Shown in pieces: positions 1-11,372 of a DNA stretch of 64,000 bases. A program made the position numbers and the translations under genes. Source of the DNA: Maribacter litopenaei (GTDB lineage: Bacteria > Bacteroidota > Bacteroidia > Flavobacteriales > Flavobacteriaceae); assembly GCF_025244665.1 (NCBI RefSeq), contig NZ_CP104205.1:1547001-1611000 (forward strand), given 5' to 3'. Within the stretch, counting starts at the first letter, position 1. The number at the start of each line of letters is the position of its first letter. The notes under the pieces were generated by a model. That model was not told the origin of the DNA. It saw nothing but the letters and a program-made list of their open reading frames with translations, and ran no database searches.

Positions 1-1092
1 CCTTTTACCAAAGAGGTGAAGGCCCTAAAATCTTCAATACGTCCATTGGTACAACTACCAAGGAACACGTAATCGATTGTTTTCCCCATTATGCTTTCCC
101 CTTCATTGAACTTCATATATTCCGAGAGATTTTTTATAGCTGCTGGCTCCACCTTGTGTGGCGTTTGCTGATGGAATATCTTTTGAGATTCCCATTCCCA
201 TTCCAGGGTTTGTACCGTAGGTAATCATCGGTTCAATTTGAGATCCATCAAAGGTCAGTTCTTTATCGAAAATAGCATCTTCATCGGTATATAACGATTC
301 CCAATACGCCATCGCCTTGTCCCATTCGGCACCAGTAGGTGTAAATTCCCGTCCTTTAATATACTCGAATGTCTTTTCGTCCGGAGCGATCATACCGCCA
401 CGGGCACCCATTTCTATACTTAGGTTACATACGGTCATTCTACCTTCCATACTCATGTTTCGGAAGATATCACCGGCATATTCCACGAAATATCCTGTAG
501 CACCTGAAGTTGTCAACTGACTGATTATAAAAAGCGCTACATCCTTTGGGGTAACTCCTTTACTAAGTTCTCCATTGATATTGATTCGCATTCTTTTTGG
601 TTTGGGTTGCATGATACATTGCGTGGCCAAAACCATTTCTACCTCAGATGTACCGATACCGAAAGCAATCGCACCAAAGGCACCATGGGTAGAAGTATGG
701 GAATCTCCACATACAATAGTTGCACCAGGTTGGGTAATTCCATACTCAGGTCCAACCACATGTACGATACCATTTTTTTCATGACCCAAGCCCCAATACG
801 AAATACCGTGTTCATTGGCATTTTCTTCCAACATTTTCAATTGGTTTGCGGAAAGCGGGTCTTCAACTGGTAAGTGCTGATTTATGGTCGGAGTGTTATG
901 GTCAGCCGTGGCAAACGTTCTATTATTATATAATACCCCAATGTCCCTATTTTTTAATCCTAGGAATGCTACGGGGCTTGTTACTTCATGAATCATGTGA
1001 CGGTCTATGAACAGGACGTCCGGATCATTCTCAATTTTATGTACTACGTGGGAATCCCACACCTTATCAAATAACGTTTTAGTTGCGCTCAT
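1..1092 (-). CDS. leuC: 3-isopropylmalate dehydratase large subunit, partial, frame interrupted
   Basis: LeuC, with LeuD, isomerises 2- to 3-isopropylmalate in leucine synthesis, using a 4Fe-4S cluster. The start [12 protein letters not shown] is at 1092; a longer frame to 1131 has no support from the family. The family core [20 protein letters not shown] is present. The readable frame ends at 103, but the adjacent frame continues with [14 protein letters not shown], the first cluster-cysteine region, and runs off the left edge. The break is at about 122-127, where a CCAGA site reads CCGAGA (one extra base), so this is probably a sequence error and not a dead gene. Only about three quarters of the roughly 465 residues are in the window. 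Confidence 0.93.
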
Positions 1093-1203
1093 AATCTTTA
1101 TAATGTAAGAGTGTAAAAATATTAAAAACAAGGATTTTTAAGAAATCGTCACTTGTTTAAATTACGATGTTCAAAACTTGAATCTGTTAAAAATGACAAT
1201 CAA

Positions 1204-3306
1204 CTAATATAGTTCCGAGATATTTTTGAATTTAGCCAACTGAGCATAAAAATGTCTTACAACCAAGTTTTCAGGTTTTTCCAAAGTCGGGTCCTCCTTT
1301 AACAATTGTAAGGCGTAGTACCTTGCAGATTTTAATATGGAGTTGTCTTTTACGATATCTGCTATTTTTAAGTTGAGCATGCCGCTTTGTTGCGTACCCA
1401 TAATATCTCCTGGCCCGCGAAGTTTTAAATCCACTTCGGCAATTTCGAACCCATCATTGGTTTGCACCATGGTTTCCAAACGAGTCTTGGCCTCTGAGCT
1501 CAATTTATAGCTCGTCATAAGGATACAATAGCTTTGATCGGCACCCCTGCCCACACGTCCCCGTAATTGATGTAATTGAGAAAGTCCAAAACGTTCGGCA
1601 CTCTCAATGATCATAACGGAGGCATTAGGCACATTCACGCCAACTTCAATCACCGTAGTGGCTACCATAATTTGGGTTTCCCCTTTTACAAATCGCTCCA
1701 TTTCATAGTCCTTGTCCTCTGGTTTCATTTTGCCATGTACAATGGAAATCTGATATTCCGGTTGGGGGAAATCGCGCGCAATACTCTCATAACCGTCCAT
1801 TAAATCCTTATAGTCAAGTGCTTCTGATTCTTGAATGAGTGGATATACCACATACACCTGACGTCCTTTTTTTATTTCCTCTTTGATGAACTGAAATACT
1901 TTCAACCGATTGGAATCGTATCTATGCACGGTTTTAACAGGCTTCCTACCGGGTGGTAGTTCATCGATTACTGAAATATCCAAATCCCCATATAGGCTCA
2001 TAGCCAACGTTCTTGGAATAGGAGTAGCCGTCATTACTAAAACATGTGGCGGAATTTCGTTTTTGTGCCAAAGTTTAGAACGTTGTGCCACCCCAAAGCG
2101 GTGCTGTTCGTCAATTATTGCAAAGCCCAAATTTTTGAAAACGACTTTATCTTCCAAAACGGCATGGGTCCCTATTAATATATGGAGATTCCCACTTTCC
2201 GGAGCTTCGTGAATGGGTTTACGAACAGATTTTTTAACCGACCCGGTCAAAAGTTCACAAGTGACCCCAGTATCCTTTAGCAACTCCTTAATGCCATTGT
2301 AATGTTGATTGGCCAATATTTCGGTTGGGGCAACCAAACAGGCCTGAAATCCGTTGTCAATTGCCAAAAGCATAGTCATCACGGCCACGATAGTTTTTCC
2401 GAACCCACATCACCCTGTAATAATCGGTTCATTTGGGCATTGCTCCCAAGATCGGCCCTTATTTCCTTGATGACCCTTTTTTGGGCATCGGTAAGTTCAA
2501 AAGGAAGGTGATTGGCATAAAAGTCATTGAACAGTGTTCCAACCTGATCAAAATTGAAGCCTTTGATTTTTTGCTTGTGCAACATGTTTTTGGCAATCAA
2601 CTGTAGTTGTAGGTAAAAAAGCTCCTCGAATTTTAAACGAAATTGCGCTTTTGCCAATAGCTCCTGATTTTTGGGAAAGTGAATGTTGAAAAGGGCCTCA
2701 CTTTTTGAGATCAGTTTTAGATCAAACAGGATTTTATCGGAAAGAGTCTCAGCAAACTTACCTTTGGTCTCCACAAATAATTGGTGAATCAGCTTACTCA
2801 ATACCCTGTTGGTAATTCCCTTATTGCTTAGTTTCTCGGTGGATGGGTAGACTGGTTGCATATGGATCCGCAGACTCTTTTCATGTTCTGCCAGTAATTC
2901 CATTTCCGGATGGGGCATGGAAAATAATCCGTTGAACCAATTGCATTTACCAAATATTACATAGGGAACGTTTAGTTTGAGATTTTCCCGTATCCACTTT
3001 TGTCCACGAAACCAAACGAGTTCCAATTCTCCGGTATCGTCTACGAATTTTGCCACCGAGACGTTTGCCTCGTTTCTGTTCTACCGTTTTTACATGTACG
3101 ATCTTACCTACAATCTGCACCTCCGCATTGCTCTTTTGCAGTTGACCTATTTTGTAGTATTGGGTCTTGTCTATATACCTGTAGGGGAAGAGATTCAAAA
3201 GATCCTGATAGACATGAATGCCCAATTCAGACTGTAGGGTTTCGGCCCTATTTGGCCCTACACCTTTAAGATACGCAACGGGAGTTTGAAGGAATCCGGC
3301 ATTCAT
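1204..3306 (-). CDS. recG: ATP-dependent DNA helicase RecG, frame interrupted twice
   Basis: RecG regresses stalled replication forks and processes Holliday junctions. The N-terminal wedge/OB domain (from MNAGFLQTPVAYLKGVGPNR) is in one frame, the middle (FVDDTGELELVWFRGQ) in a second, and the helicase core in a third: the Walker A region GDVGSGKT is rebuilt across the second break, DEQHRFGV is the DEAD-type box, and MTATPIPRTLAMSLYGDLD and QLRGRVGRG are in place. The breaks are at about 3056-3061 (CCAGA read as CCGAGA) and 2399-2404 (CCAGA read as CCGA). Total length of about 700 aa is normal. The gene is divergent from the M1 peptidase with about 80 bp between them. Confidence 0.93.
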
Positions 3307-3387
3307 CCGACTAAATTAGGACTTACCATCTGTAACTGCAATACGGGAAAAGCCTTAATTTGGTCCGAGAATTGATTGGATTTGATT

Positions 3388-5468
3388 ATGCATCGGTATT
3401 TGTTTCTATTCTTCTTTTGTAGTTTCGCCATCTATCCACAGCATCAGGAAAAAGTGGATTTTTTGGATGCTGCTATAGAGATTCGTCCAAATCTTCAGGA
3501 AAAACGAATTGATGGGCAGGTCATTTATACGTTTAAGGTTTTAGAAAGTGTAGATTCCGTTTGGTTGGATGCCAAGAATATGGACTTTGAGAAAATTAGA
3601 CTAAATGATAAAGGGATTGAATGGGATTATGACGGAAAAAGAATTGTAATAAGGTCAAAATTCAAAAAAAAATCCAGTCATAAACTTTATTTAGAATATA
3701 AATGCACCCCGAAACAAACCGTTTATTTTATTGGACTTGACGATAACAATCCGGAAAACGACCAGGTTTGGATCCAAGGCCAAGGAAAGTACACCAGCCA
3801 TTGGTTGCCCAGTTTTGATGCCATGGAGGAGAAAGTGGAGTTCGATATGGATATCACGGTGGATACCGGTTTTGAGGTAATAGCGAACGGGATTTTGCTA
3901 CAGCGGGAAACAAAGGATGAAGTGTCCACGTGGCAATTCGACATGGAAAAGCCAATGAGCAGTTATTTGTTAGCCTTTGTTATAGGGGAATACGACAAGC
4001 AGGAATTGATGTCCGAAAGTGGCGTTGCTATCGAAAACTATTTCTATCCAGAGGACAGCCTTCGAGTGGAACCTACATATCGTTATACCAAAGAGATTTT
4101 TGATTTTTTTGAAGAGGAAATCGGCATAGCCTATCCCTGGCAGAATTACAAACAAGTTCCCGTGCATGATTTTCTGTACGCCGGAATGGAAAATACCGGG
4201 GCCACGATTTTTTCCGATGCCTATGTCATAGATTCGACAGCTTTCATCGATAGGAATTATGTGAACATCAACGCCCATGAAATGGCCCACCAATGGTTTG
4301 GGAATCTGGTCACAGAGAAGGATGGCAACCACCACTGGCTTCATGAGGGCTTTGCTACCTACTATGACTATCCGGCGGAAAAGAATTTATTTGGTGCCGA
4401 CCATTTTTATTGGAAATTGTTCGATACAGCCCAACAGCTAGAAGAATTGTCAATATCGGGCAAAGGGGAAAGTCTTACGGATCCCAAAGCGAGTAGTCTC
4501 ACATTTTATGAAAAGGGCGCTTGGGCCTTGGTGATACTTCGAGAGGAAGTAGGGGAGGAGGCTTTTAGAAAGGGTGTACAATCTTATTTGCAAAGGTTTG
4601 CCTTTAAAAATGTGACTGTGGATGATTTTTTACATGAAATTGAAATAGCTGCAAATAAAGACTTAAATGATTTTAAATCAAAATGGTTGGATTCCAACTC
4701 ATTTCCTTGGGAGGATGCAAATGACTTTATTACTAGGAATTCGTCTTCTATAAGAACATTTTCGAAACTAAAAAAGAGCCTTGATGCCTACCCTGAAAGG
4801 TTTGATCCCATAATGCGTTTATGGGATGGATTTTCTTCGGATAATTTAAAAGTTGCCCTTATTAATGAATTTTCAGAATCTTTCCAGGAAACTAATTTTT
4901 ATGAAATTTTAAAAACAGAATCTCAAACTATAAGACAGGCGATTGCATTTAATTCTGCTTTACTTAATCAGGACGAAAATGAAATTTTTCAATCCTTTTT
5001 AGGAGATAAAAGCTATGTTACCCAAGAACATGCATTATTCAAACTTTGGGAAGCGTTTCCCGAAGAAAGGGTGGGTTATTTGAACGAACTACAGAATGTA
5101 ATGGGCCTCCCCAATAAAAATGTCCGTTTACTCTGGTTGACCTTGGCATTGGTAACTCCGAATATAATACCTCTCAAAAAAAAGTGTATTTGGATGAATT
5201 GGTTCACTATACCGATTCCCAATACAATCCAGAAGTTCGTCAAGGGGCTTTTCAGTATTTATATCAAATCAATGGCTTGAATGATATAGCATTGAAGAAT
5301 TTGATTTTAGCTACCGATCATCATTCCTGGCAGTTCAGGTCATATAGCAGAAATTTGTTGGAAGAAATACTTAAAGATGCTAACTTAAAGAATCAGCTCA
5401 TCGAAGTAGCTAAGAAACTAAACGATTCGGATTTGCGTTATCTTAAAACCAAAATAGATTTACCATGA
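3388..5468 (+). CDS. M1 family metallo-aminopeptidase, frame interrupted near C-terminus
   Basis: This is a secreted zinc aminopeptidase that releases N-terminal residues from peptides. The chosen ATG (MHRYLFLFFFC) gives a hydrophobic signal peptide; an in-frame TTG lies 12 nt upstream. The M1 exopeptidase motif appears as YAGMENTGATIF, and the zinc site as HEMAHQWFG with the third ligand in HWLHEGFATY, at about residues 265-325. The last roughly 95 residues (from YLDELVHYTDSQYNP) are in another frame after a break at 5158-5161, where CCAGA reads CCGA. The stop overlaps the start of the patatin gene by four bases (ATGA), which suggests translational coupling. Confidence 0.9.
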
Positions 5469-6379
5469 AGGCTTTGGTCATTTCAGGAGGGGGAAGTAAA
5501 GGAGCATTCGCCGGAGGCGTGGCCCAATTTCTAATTCAGGATTACGGTAAAAAGTACGACATATTTGTCGGGACATCTACAGGAAGTCTGCTGATATCCC
5601 ATCTTGCTTTGGGTAAATTGAATAAAATCAAACGTATTTACTCCAATGTAACGCAAAGTAGTATTTTTAATAACTGTCCTTTTGTTGTCAGGAAAAAACA
5701 TGGGAGTGATGAAATTGGGATTAATCACTGGAACGTCATTCGCAATTTTATTAGGGGCAAAAAGACCTTTGGTGAGAGCGAAAATCTTCGGCAACTCATT
5801 GGCAAGAGTCTAACCAAAACGGAGTTCAACAAGTTAAAGAAAGGAATGTCCGACGTTGTCATTACGGTCAGTAATCTTTCCTTAAACCAAGTGGAATATA
5901 AGTCCATAAAGGATTGCTCCTATGAGGATTTTTGCGACTGGATTTGGATTTCGGCCAATTATACCCCTTTTATGAGTTTGGTCCGTAAAGAGGGTTGTGA
6001 ATATGCAGACGGTGGACTAGGAAGCATCGTACCTATTGAGGAGGCAATAAAAAGAGGTGCTACGGAAGTAGATGTGGTAGTACTACATACCGAAGTGAAC
6101 TACCTCAATAGAATGCCTTCCCGTAACCCTTTTGAGCTTTTGACCTCCATGATGAGTTTTGTTTTTGACCGTATAGAGACCCAAAACATAAGAATTGGGA
6201 AATTTGTGGCTAACCAAAACAATGCCATCATCAATCTTTATTATACACCCACTATTTTAACCACCAATTCTTTGATATTTGATAAGAAAAAAATGACCCT
6301 ATGGTGGAAACGTGGTTACCTCTACGCCAAGAATAAAAATGAGGAAACCAATCCGATCGAACCTAATGAAAATGAATAA
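5465..6379 (+). CDS. patatin-like phospholipase
   Basis: This is a serine acyl hydrolase of the patatin family, acting on phospholipids or other acyl esters. The oxyanion-hole motif GGGSKGAFAGG is at residues 8-18, the nucleophile elbow GTSTGSLL at about residues 36-43, and the catalytic aspartate in YADGGLGSIVP, so the Ser-Asp dyad is complete. There is no signal peptide, which suggests a cytoplasmic enzyme. It overlaps the upstream M1 peptidase by ATGA and is probably co-transcribed. At 304 aa it is typical of the short bacterial patatins. The natural substrate cannot be read from the sequence. Confidence 0.88.
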   Translation: MKALVISGGGSKGAFAGGVAQFLIQDYGKKYDIFVGTSTGSLLISHLALGKLNKIKRIYSNVTQSSIFNNCPFVVRKKHGSDEIGINHWNVIRNFIRGKKTFGESENLRQLIGKSLTKTEFNKLKKGMSDVVITVSNLSLNQVEYKSIKDCSYEDFCDWIWISANYTPFMSLVRKEGCEYADGGLGSIVPIEEAIKRGATEVDVVVLHTEVNYLNRMPSRNPFELLTSMMSFVFDRIETQNIRIGKFVANQNNAIINLYYTPTILTTNSLIFDKKKMTLWWKRGYLYAKNKNEETNPIEPNENE

Positions 6380-6417
6380 ATTAGTTGTTAGAAATTAAAA
6401 AACAATCAACGAACCAT

Positions 6418-6936
6418 TTACCACAACTCACTAATTTCCTTTTTCACAAAGGACAATGCAGTAGCTGATGGGGAAGCTTTTTCCATGGTGTCGTTTAAAA
6501 TATCCTCACGTAATTTATCCGCAGTTTCAGATTGGCTCATTGCTGCCTTGCGAATCATTTGAACCGTGGCATTTTTTGCCGCTTTGATGATATTCCAACA
6601 TTCATCTGTCATATAGATTTGTTGGGAAAGGTTATGGTCAAACTCCGTTTCGATACTTTTTATCAGTAGATTCTCATAGGCATCTTTGTCCTGACTTTTA
6701 GGAGCGACCCTTACAACCAAGCTAGGTATTGCGATTCTCTCCAAGAACAACGCCATGCGTTCATAGGCCTGTAAACGAACGGGCAAAGTATCCTTTTGTG
6801 AGTCCTTATGTAGAAGAAAACGCCTTCTTCCTTCTTCATTGTTAGTGTGCATCCTAAAAAAATAAAATGCAATGGCACCTGTTACAATAGATGGTAATAA
6901 ATAAGCAAAAAGTTGAAAAATTTGGTCTGAAGTCAT
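6418..6936 (-). CDS. single-pass membrane protein of unknown function
   Basis: I do not recognise a characterised homologue. The 172-residue protein has one N-terminal transmembrane helix (FAYLLPSIVTGAIAFYFF) followed by a short charged linker and a helical cytosolic domain ending in SFVKKEISELW. Its size and layout fit small conserved Bacteroidota membrane proteins. It converges on the patatin gene, with 38 bp between the stops, and stands alone. Confidence 0.6.
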   Translation of the reverse strand: MTSDQIFQLFAYLLPSIVTGAIAFYFFRMHTNNEEGRRRFLLHKDSQKDTLPVRLQAYERMALFLERIAIPSLVVRVAPKSQDKDAYENLLIKSIETEFDHNLSQQIYMTDECWNIIKAAKNATVQMIRKAAMSQSETADKLREDILNDTMEKASPSATALSFVKKEISELW

Positions 6937-7029
6937 TCTTATAATTTTAACCTAGTTAGTTTATAGTATATGACTCTTTAACGGCCAGTTTTGTCAATTA
7001 GTATACTACTTGATCGATGAAATGCAATT

Positions 7030-7800
7030 TTAGTTTTTCACATCGTCTTTGGCAGTACCATAGAATGATTTGTAGTCGGGATGAATTTCAATTTGTAAAG
7101 ACTCCCTAAGGCCTCCATCCAAACCTTTAGCGCTCACCCTGGCACCTTCCACACCATAATCCTTGATGAGGATTTGGGCTACGGAAGCAGCCTGTTCCAA
7201 TGCGATGTCCAATTCCCCGGTCATACTTAAACCAGAAACGGTAACTGCTGATTTCGGATTTGCTGCGATGATTTTTGATACTTTTTCTAGCCATGTTTTG
7301 GCCGAATCCTGGACCTTGGAACCTAAACCATCTGCAAAATAGAAATCCAATTTTTCGGAAATGATTACAGAACCATTATTCACTTGAACTTTGGCATTTT
7401 CACCCAAGGTCTGTTTTGCATTTGTCAAAATTACAATGGCCGTAGAATCATTACTTGCCACACCGTCCACGATACCTTTTAGTTGGGCCTCCTTGCGTTC
7501 CAAAGTGGCCAAGGTCTTATTTATATTTTCTGAATTTTGGCTGGAAAGGGCCGCAAAACTGTTCAGGTTTTTTAACAATGTAGCATTGGCATCCTGTAAT
7601 TCGGTCACCTGTGATTGTAATTCCTCCGCTTTGATTTCGCTTCTTTTTTGAGTGGCTTGTGCAGTGGATATCAAACGCGTTATGGAATCCAATCGATATT
7701 TTAAGTCTTGGTTCTGTTCAATTAGTTCACTCTTTTTACGGGCATTAATCGTAGTACTAAAGCAAAAAGCGAGCAATAATAAGGGTAAAATTTTCTTCAT
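7030..7800 (-). CDS. secreted OmpA-like protein, divergent
   Basis: The start MKKILPLLLLAF at 7800 gives a clean signal peptide (cleavage near TTINA). A longer frame to 7827 only reads back into the end of the upstream gene. After the signal come a coiled coil (about residues 20-90, SELIEQNQDLKYRLDSI) and a C-terminal domain with the OmpA/MotB pattern of a strand (ISEKLDFYFADG), a helix (AKTWLEKVSKIIAANP), a strand and ALEQAASVAQILIKDYGV. The usual peptidoglycan-binding aspartate and arginine are not obvious, so peptidoglycan binding is uncertain. It starts 13 bp after the glutamate-synthase-like gene and probably shares its transcript. Confidence 0.65.
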   Translation of the reverse strand: MKKILPLLLLAFCFSTTINARKKSELIEQNQDLKYRLDSITRLISTAQATQKRSEIKAEELQSQVTELQDANATLLKNLNSFAALSSQNSENINKTLATLERKEAQLKGIVDGVASNDSTAIVILTNAKQTLGENAKVQVNNGSVIISEKLDFYFADGLGSKVQDSAKTWLEKVSKIIAANPKSAVTVSGLSMTGELDIALEQAASVAQILIKDYGVEGARVSAKGLDGGLRESLQIEIHPDYKSFYGTAKDDVKN

Positions 7801-7813
7801 GTTTACTTGCATT

Positions 7814-9368
7814 TTATTTGCCGCCAAGATACGAACAGTCTTTTAATTCCTGAACACCGTTGAACGGTACTTTGGGTTTATTATATCCGTATGCGTAGGC
7901 GAGGCTTTTATTAAGTTCATTATCGTCCAAATTTACTTGAACGTCGTCCATGGTAAATTGACAAGGATGTTCATATCCGAGATGCATGGGTTATTTCCAA
8001 AAATTCCTTTCGGAAGGTCTTAAAATATTGGGCCAGCCGATCTGACTTTAAAGGTATGTTTATGCCGTTTTGAAGCCATTTGTTTTGGGTAGCAATGCCT
8101 GTAGGGCACCTATTGGTATGGCAAACTTGTGCTTGGATACAACCAATGCTCATCATGGCCTCTCGGGCGACATTAATGCAGTCGGCCCCCATGGCAAATG
8201 CCATGGCAGCCTTTGCCGGGAAACCTAATTTACCACTACCAATAAAAACAATTCGCTCCGTTAGCTTTCGTTCCATGAATACTTTAAATACACTTGAAAA
8301 CCCATAAACCCAAGGTAAGGATACATGATCTGCAAAAGAGGGTGGGGCGGCACCCGTACCACCTTCTCCACCATCTACAGTTATAAAGTCCGATCCTTTT
8401 CCGGTCTTAAGCATCAAATCCGCTAGTTCCTCCCATTGGTCTAATTTGCCAATTGCACCTTTTATTCCCACCGGCAGTCCGGTTTCTTGGGCAATTTTTT
8501 CAATAAGTTCAATGAGTTCCGGCACAGAGGAGAAAGCTTTATGCGTTGCTGGGGATAACACGTCCTTACCCACTTCCACACCCCTAATTTCAGCTAATTC
8601 AGGGGTTATTTTTGCTCCGGGTAGCACACCTCCTTTGCCTGGTTTGGCACCTTGTGATAGCTTTATTTCTATGGCTTTTATACACCGATTTCCCTCAACC
8701 AATTTTTTCAATTTTTCTATTGAAAAATTTCCATCCGGGGTACGTACCCCAAAATATCCCGTACCAAAATGAAAGATGACATCGCCACCTTGTTTGTGGT
8801 AGGGGGAAAGTCCACCTTCACCCGTATTATGATAGGCGCCGCATTTTTTAACTCCCTTGTTCATAGCTTCCACGGCAGCCGCGGATAAAGAACCAAAACT
8901 CATGGCAGATACATTGATAATGCTAGCGGGCCTATAGGGCTTTTTTCGCTTGTTGAAGGCACCCATGATTTTGGCGCAGGGGATAAACGTATAATCAAGT
9001 TCATTAGGATGACCTTGGGGCACCTTAAATGCCATCATCCTATTTTTTATAAAAACATGTTGATGCGCATAAATGTCCCTGTCGGTTCCAAAACCTTCAT
9101 AATTATTCTCTTTTTTGGCAGAGGCGTATATCCATCCCCGTTCAATTCGATTGAATGGAAGTTCTTCCCGATTATTGGCCACAAAATATTGACGCATCTC
9201 AGGTCCAATACTTTCCAACCAATACCTTAGATGCCCAACAATCGGGAAATTATGCTTAATGGTATGTTTCTTCTGAATGAAAATATCCCATATGGCCACT
9301 AAAGCTAATACGATAATAATCCATGCCCACCGTGGAAATATGGCAAGTAAAGTAATCTGAATGGCCAT
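7814..9368 (-). CDS. FMN-binding glutamate synthase family protein, membrane-anchored, frame interrupted
   Basis: This is a stand-alone relative of the glutamate synthase FMN/Fe-S domain. An N-terminal transmembrane segment (WAWIIIVLALVAIWDIFI) is followed by the barrel with GEGGLSPYHKQGGD, VDGGEGGTGAAPPSFADH and CHTNRCPTGIATQ, the last holding cluster cysteines. The open frame stops at 7971 after EITHAS, but the next frame continues GYEHPCQFTMDDV and ends KDCSYLGGK at 7814. The break at 7977-7982 is a CCAGA site read as CCGAGA. This tail explains the otherwise empty stretch 7814-7970. Electron donor and physiological substrate are unknown. Confidence 0.88.
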
Positions 9369-9374
9369 TTAAAA

Positions 9375-10690
9375 TTATCCTTTTGGTTGGTTTTCCAATC
9401 TTGGGGTCTTATCGCTATTCAAATAGTCTAGACTCATTGCTGTAAGCGTTTTTACCCCCAAGAGCATCCCACTGTCATCAATTCTGAAATCAGGGGTGTG
9501 ATGAGGAAAGGATTCCGTATTTCCAGGTGTCATACCTCCCAAGAAGAAAAAGAATCCAGGCACTTTTTCTTGGTAGAAAGAAAAGTCTTCAGCACCTGTA
9601 ATGGCCTTGGCAACCACCACATTTTCCTTCCCGGCTACAGCTTCCATAGTGGGTAGCATTTGAGAAACCAATTCGGATTGTTGTAAGTAATCGCCGTTCC
9701 TGAGGCTATTTCCGTGGTGGCTTCGCCACGATAGGCCTCCGCTATGGAACTGACCATTTCCTTCATCCTCCTATTCAATTGCTTTTGCATATCATAATCC
9801 AAAGTTCTTATGGTACCGACAATTTCTGCACTTTCAGGAATGATATTGTTTCTAACCCCGGAAGTGATTTTACCTACGGTTATAACGGCAGCCTCATTCG
9901 TCAGGTTCATTTCCCTACTGATGATGGTTTGTAGTCCATCGATAATCTTGGCACTGATTAAAATAGGATCCACACCGGACCATGGCTGGGAACCATGACT
10001 TTGTTTCCCTTTAACATTGATGACAAACCGTTGGGCGGCCGCCATATTCCACCAGGACTTATAACGAATCATACCTACTGGAGTTTGGGAATTAATATGT
10101 AATCCAAATATGGCATCTACATCCGGATTTTGTAAGACACCCTCCTTGATCATTAACGCAGCCCCGCCTTCTTCTCCTGGAGGTGCTCCTTCCTCAGCTG
10201 GTTGAAAAATGAATTTCACGGTACCTTTAATTTTATCCTTGTTTTTTGAAAGTACTTCTGCCACTCCCATCAAAATAGCTATGTGCGTATCGTGTCCACA
10301 GGCGTGCATGACCCCCACTTCATTACCCAAATATTCCGATGTAACGGTACTTTTAAAGGGAAGGTCGTTGCGCTCCGTGACCGGTAAGGCATCTATATCC
10401 GCACGCAGGGCTACCACTTTACCAGGTTTGTTTCCTTTAAGGACTCCTACGACCCCAGTATGGGCAACACCGGTTTCTATTTCTATTCCCAAACTTCTTA
10501 AATGATCCGCAATTTTTTTCGCGGTTTCAAATTCCCGATTGGAAAGCTCCGGATGTTCATGGAAATACCTTCTCCATTCTATTACCTTGTCTTCAATAGA
10601 GCTAAAATCTTTTTCCATGGACTTTTGTGCCGTTGCCAACATCCCACATAATAAAAAGGTGAGTATACCTAGTTTTTTCATAGTATTCAT
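9375..10690 (-). CDS. M20 family amidohydrolase, secreted, frame interrupted
   Basis: This is a peptidase M20D-type metal hydrolase (IAA-amino-acid or N-acyl amino-acid hydrolase group). The signal peptide KKLGILTFLLCGMLATAQ follows MNTM; MKK at 10681 is an equally good start. Metal-binding motifs are MHACGHDTHIAILMG and FQPAEEGAPPGEEGG; the C-terminal metal ligands lie in AKAITGAEDFSFYQEK and FPHHTPDFRID. The two halves are in different frames, joined at about 9674 where CCAGA reads CCGA (NNPELVSQM expected). The upstream DsrE-like gene ends on the base before the MNTM codon, so the two are probably one operon. Confidence 0.88.
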
Positions 10691-11239
10691 TTAAAATTTA
10701 ATCAGTCTATAATTATCATCCTGTAATTGGATTAATGCGGTCATAGCACTTAAGGACAGTTGCACACCTTGTATGAGGTCTTCTTTTGGGAAACCTCCGG
10801 AAACGGAGGATTGCCCACAAAATATAATCTCGACATTGGCAGCCAAAAGTGCATTTAATAAATCTTCATTGGGATTTTTGGTCCCGTATTTTTTTTCATA
10901 AGCTTCAGACGAAATAACATCCTTGGAAGCTTTATTGTGGATTACCAAGGCTACTTTTAACTGTTCTAAGGGAACACCGTTTTGTCCGTGCATATTCAAA
11001 AAACGGGCGGCGGTCTCGATAGATGGATTTACCTGATCCAAATCGTCCGGAGTTGACATGATGTCAAAAACGGCTTTAAAGGTTTTTGATGTGTCTAATG
11101 TATAGTCTTGATTCTCAATTTTCCAAACCTCGCCATATTCGTCTATGATGGGATCACTCTCTTTTTTTTGGGCGATGGAAATCTGAAACGAAAATACGAG
11201 CAACAGTGTTAGACCTAAGAGTTCGTGAAAGCGGGTCAT
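10691..11239 (-). CDS. secreted DsrE/DsrF-like family protein
   Basis: The 182-residue protein has a signal peptide (LLGLTLLLVFSFQISIAQ) and a DsrE-fold pattern: ETAARFLNMHGQNGVPLEQLKVALVIHN followed by the late cysteine in NVEIIFCGQSSVSGG. DsrE/F proteins are small sulfur-handling or related proteins; this exported branch has no firmly known role. It precedes the M20 hydrolase directly in the same operon. Confidence 0.7.
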   Translation of the reverse strand: MTRFHELLGLTLLLVFSFQISIAQKKESDPIIDEYGEVWKIENQDYTLDTSKTFKAVFDIMSTPDDLDQVNPSIETAARFLNMHGQNGVPLEQLKVALVIHNKASKDVISSEAYEKKYGTKNPNEDLLNALLAANVEIIFCGQSSVSGGFPKEDLIQGVQLSLSAMTALIQLQDDNYRLIKF

Positions 11240-11372
11240 ATCTATAAAATTGATTGGTTAAAGATATTTAAAAAGGAACAAACGACTCATGACAATGTTT
11301 ATAAATCTGAAAAACATCATTTCCGGTATCGTTTAATTATGGCTAAATTCACACCTTAAAAATTGTACTACG

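Noticed and set aside
7801..7827. MAANKMQVN as N-terminus of the OmpA-like protein
   Set aside because: These codons overlap the C-terminus of the upstream gene (SYLGGK*) and precede a standard MKK signal peptide.
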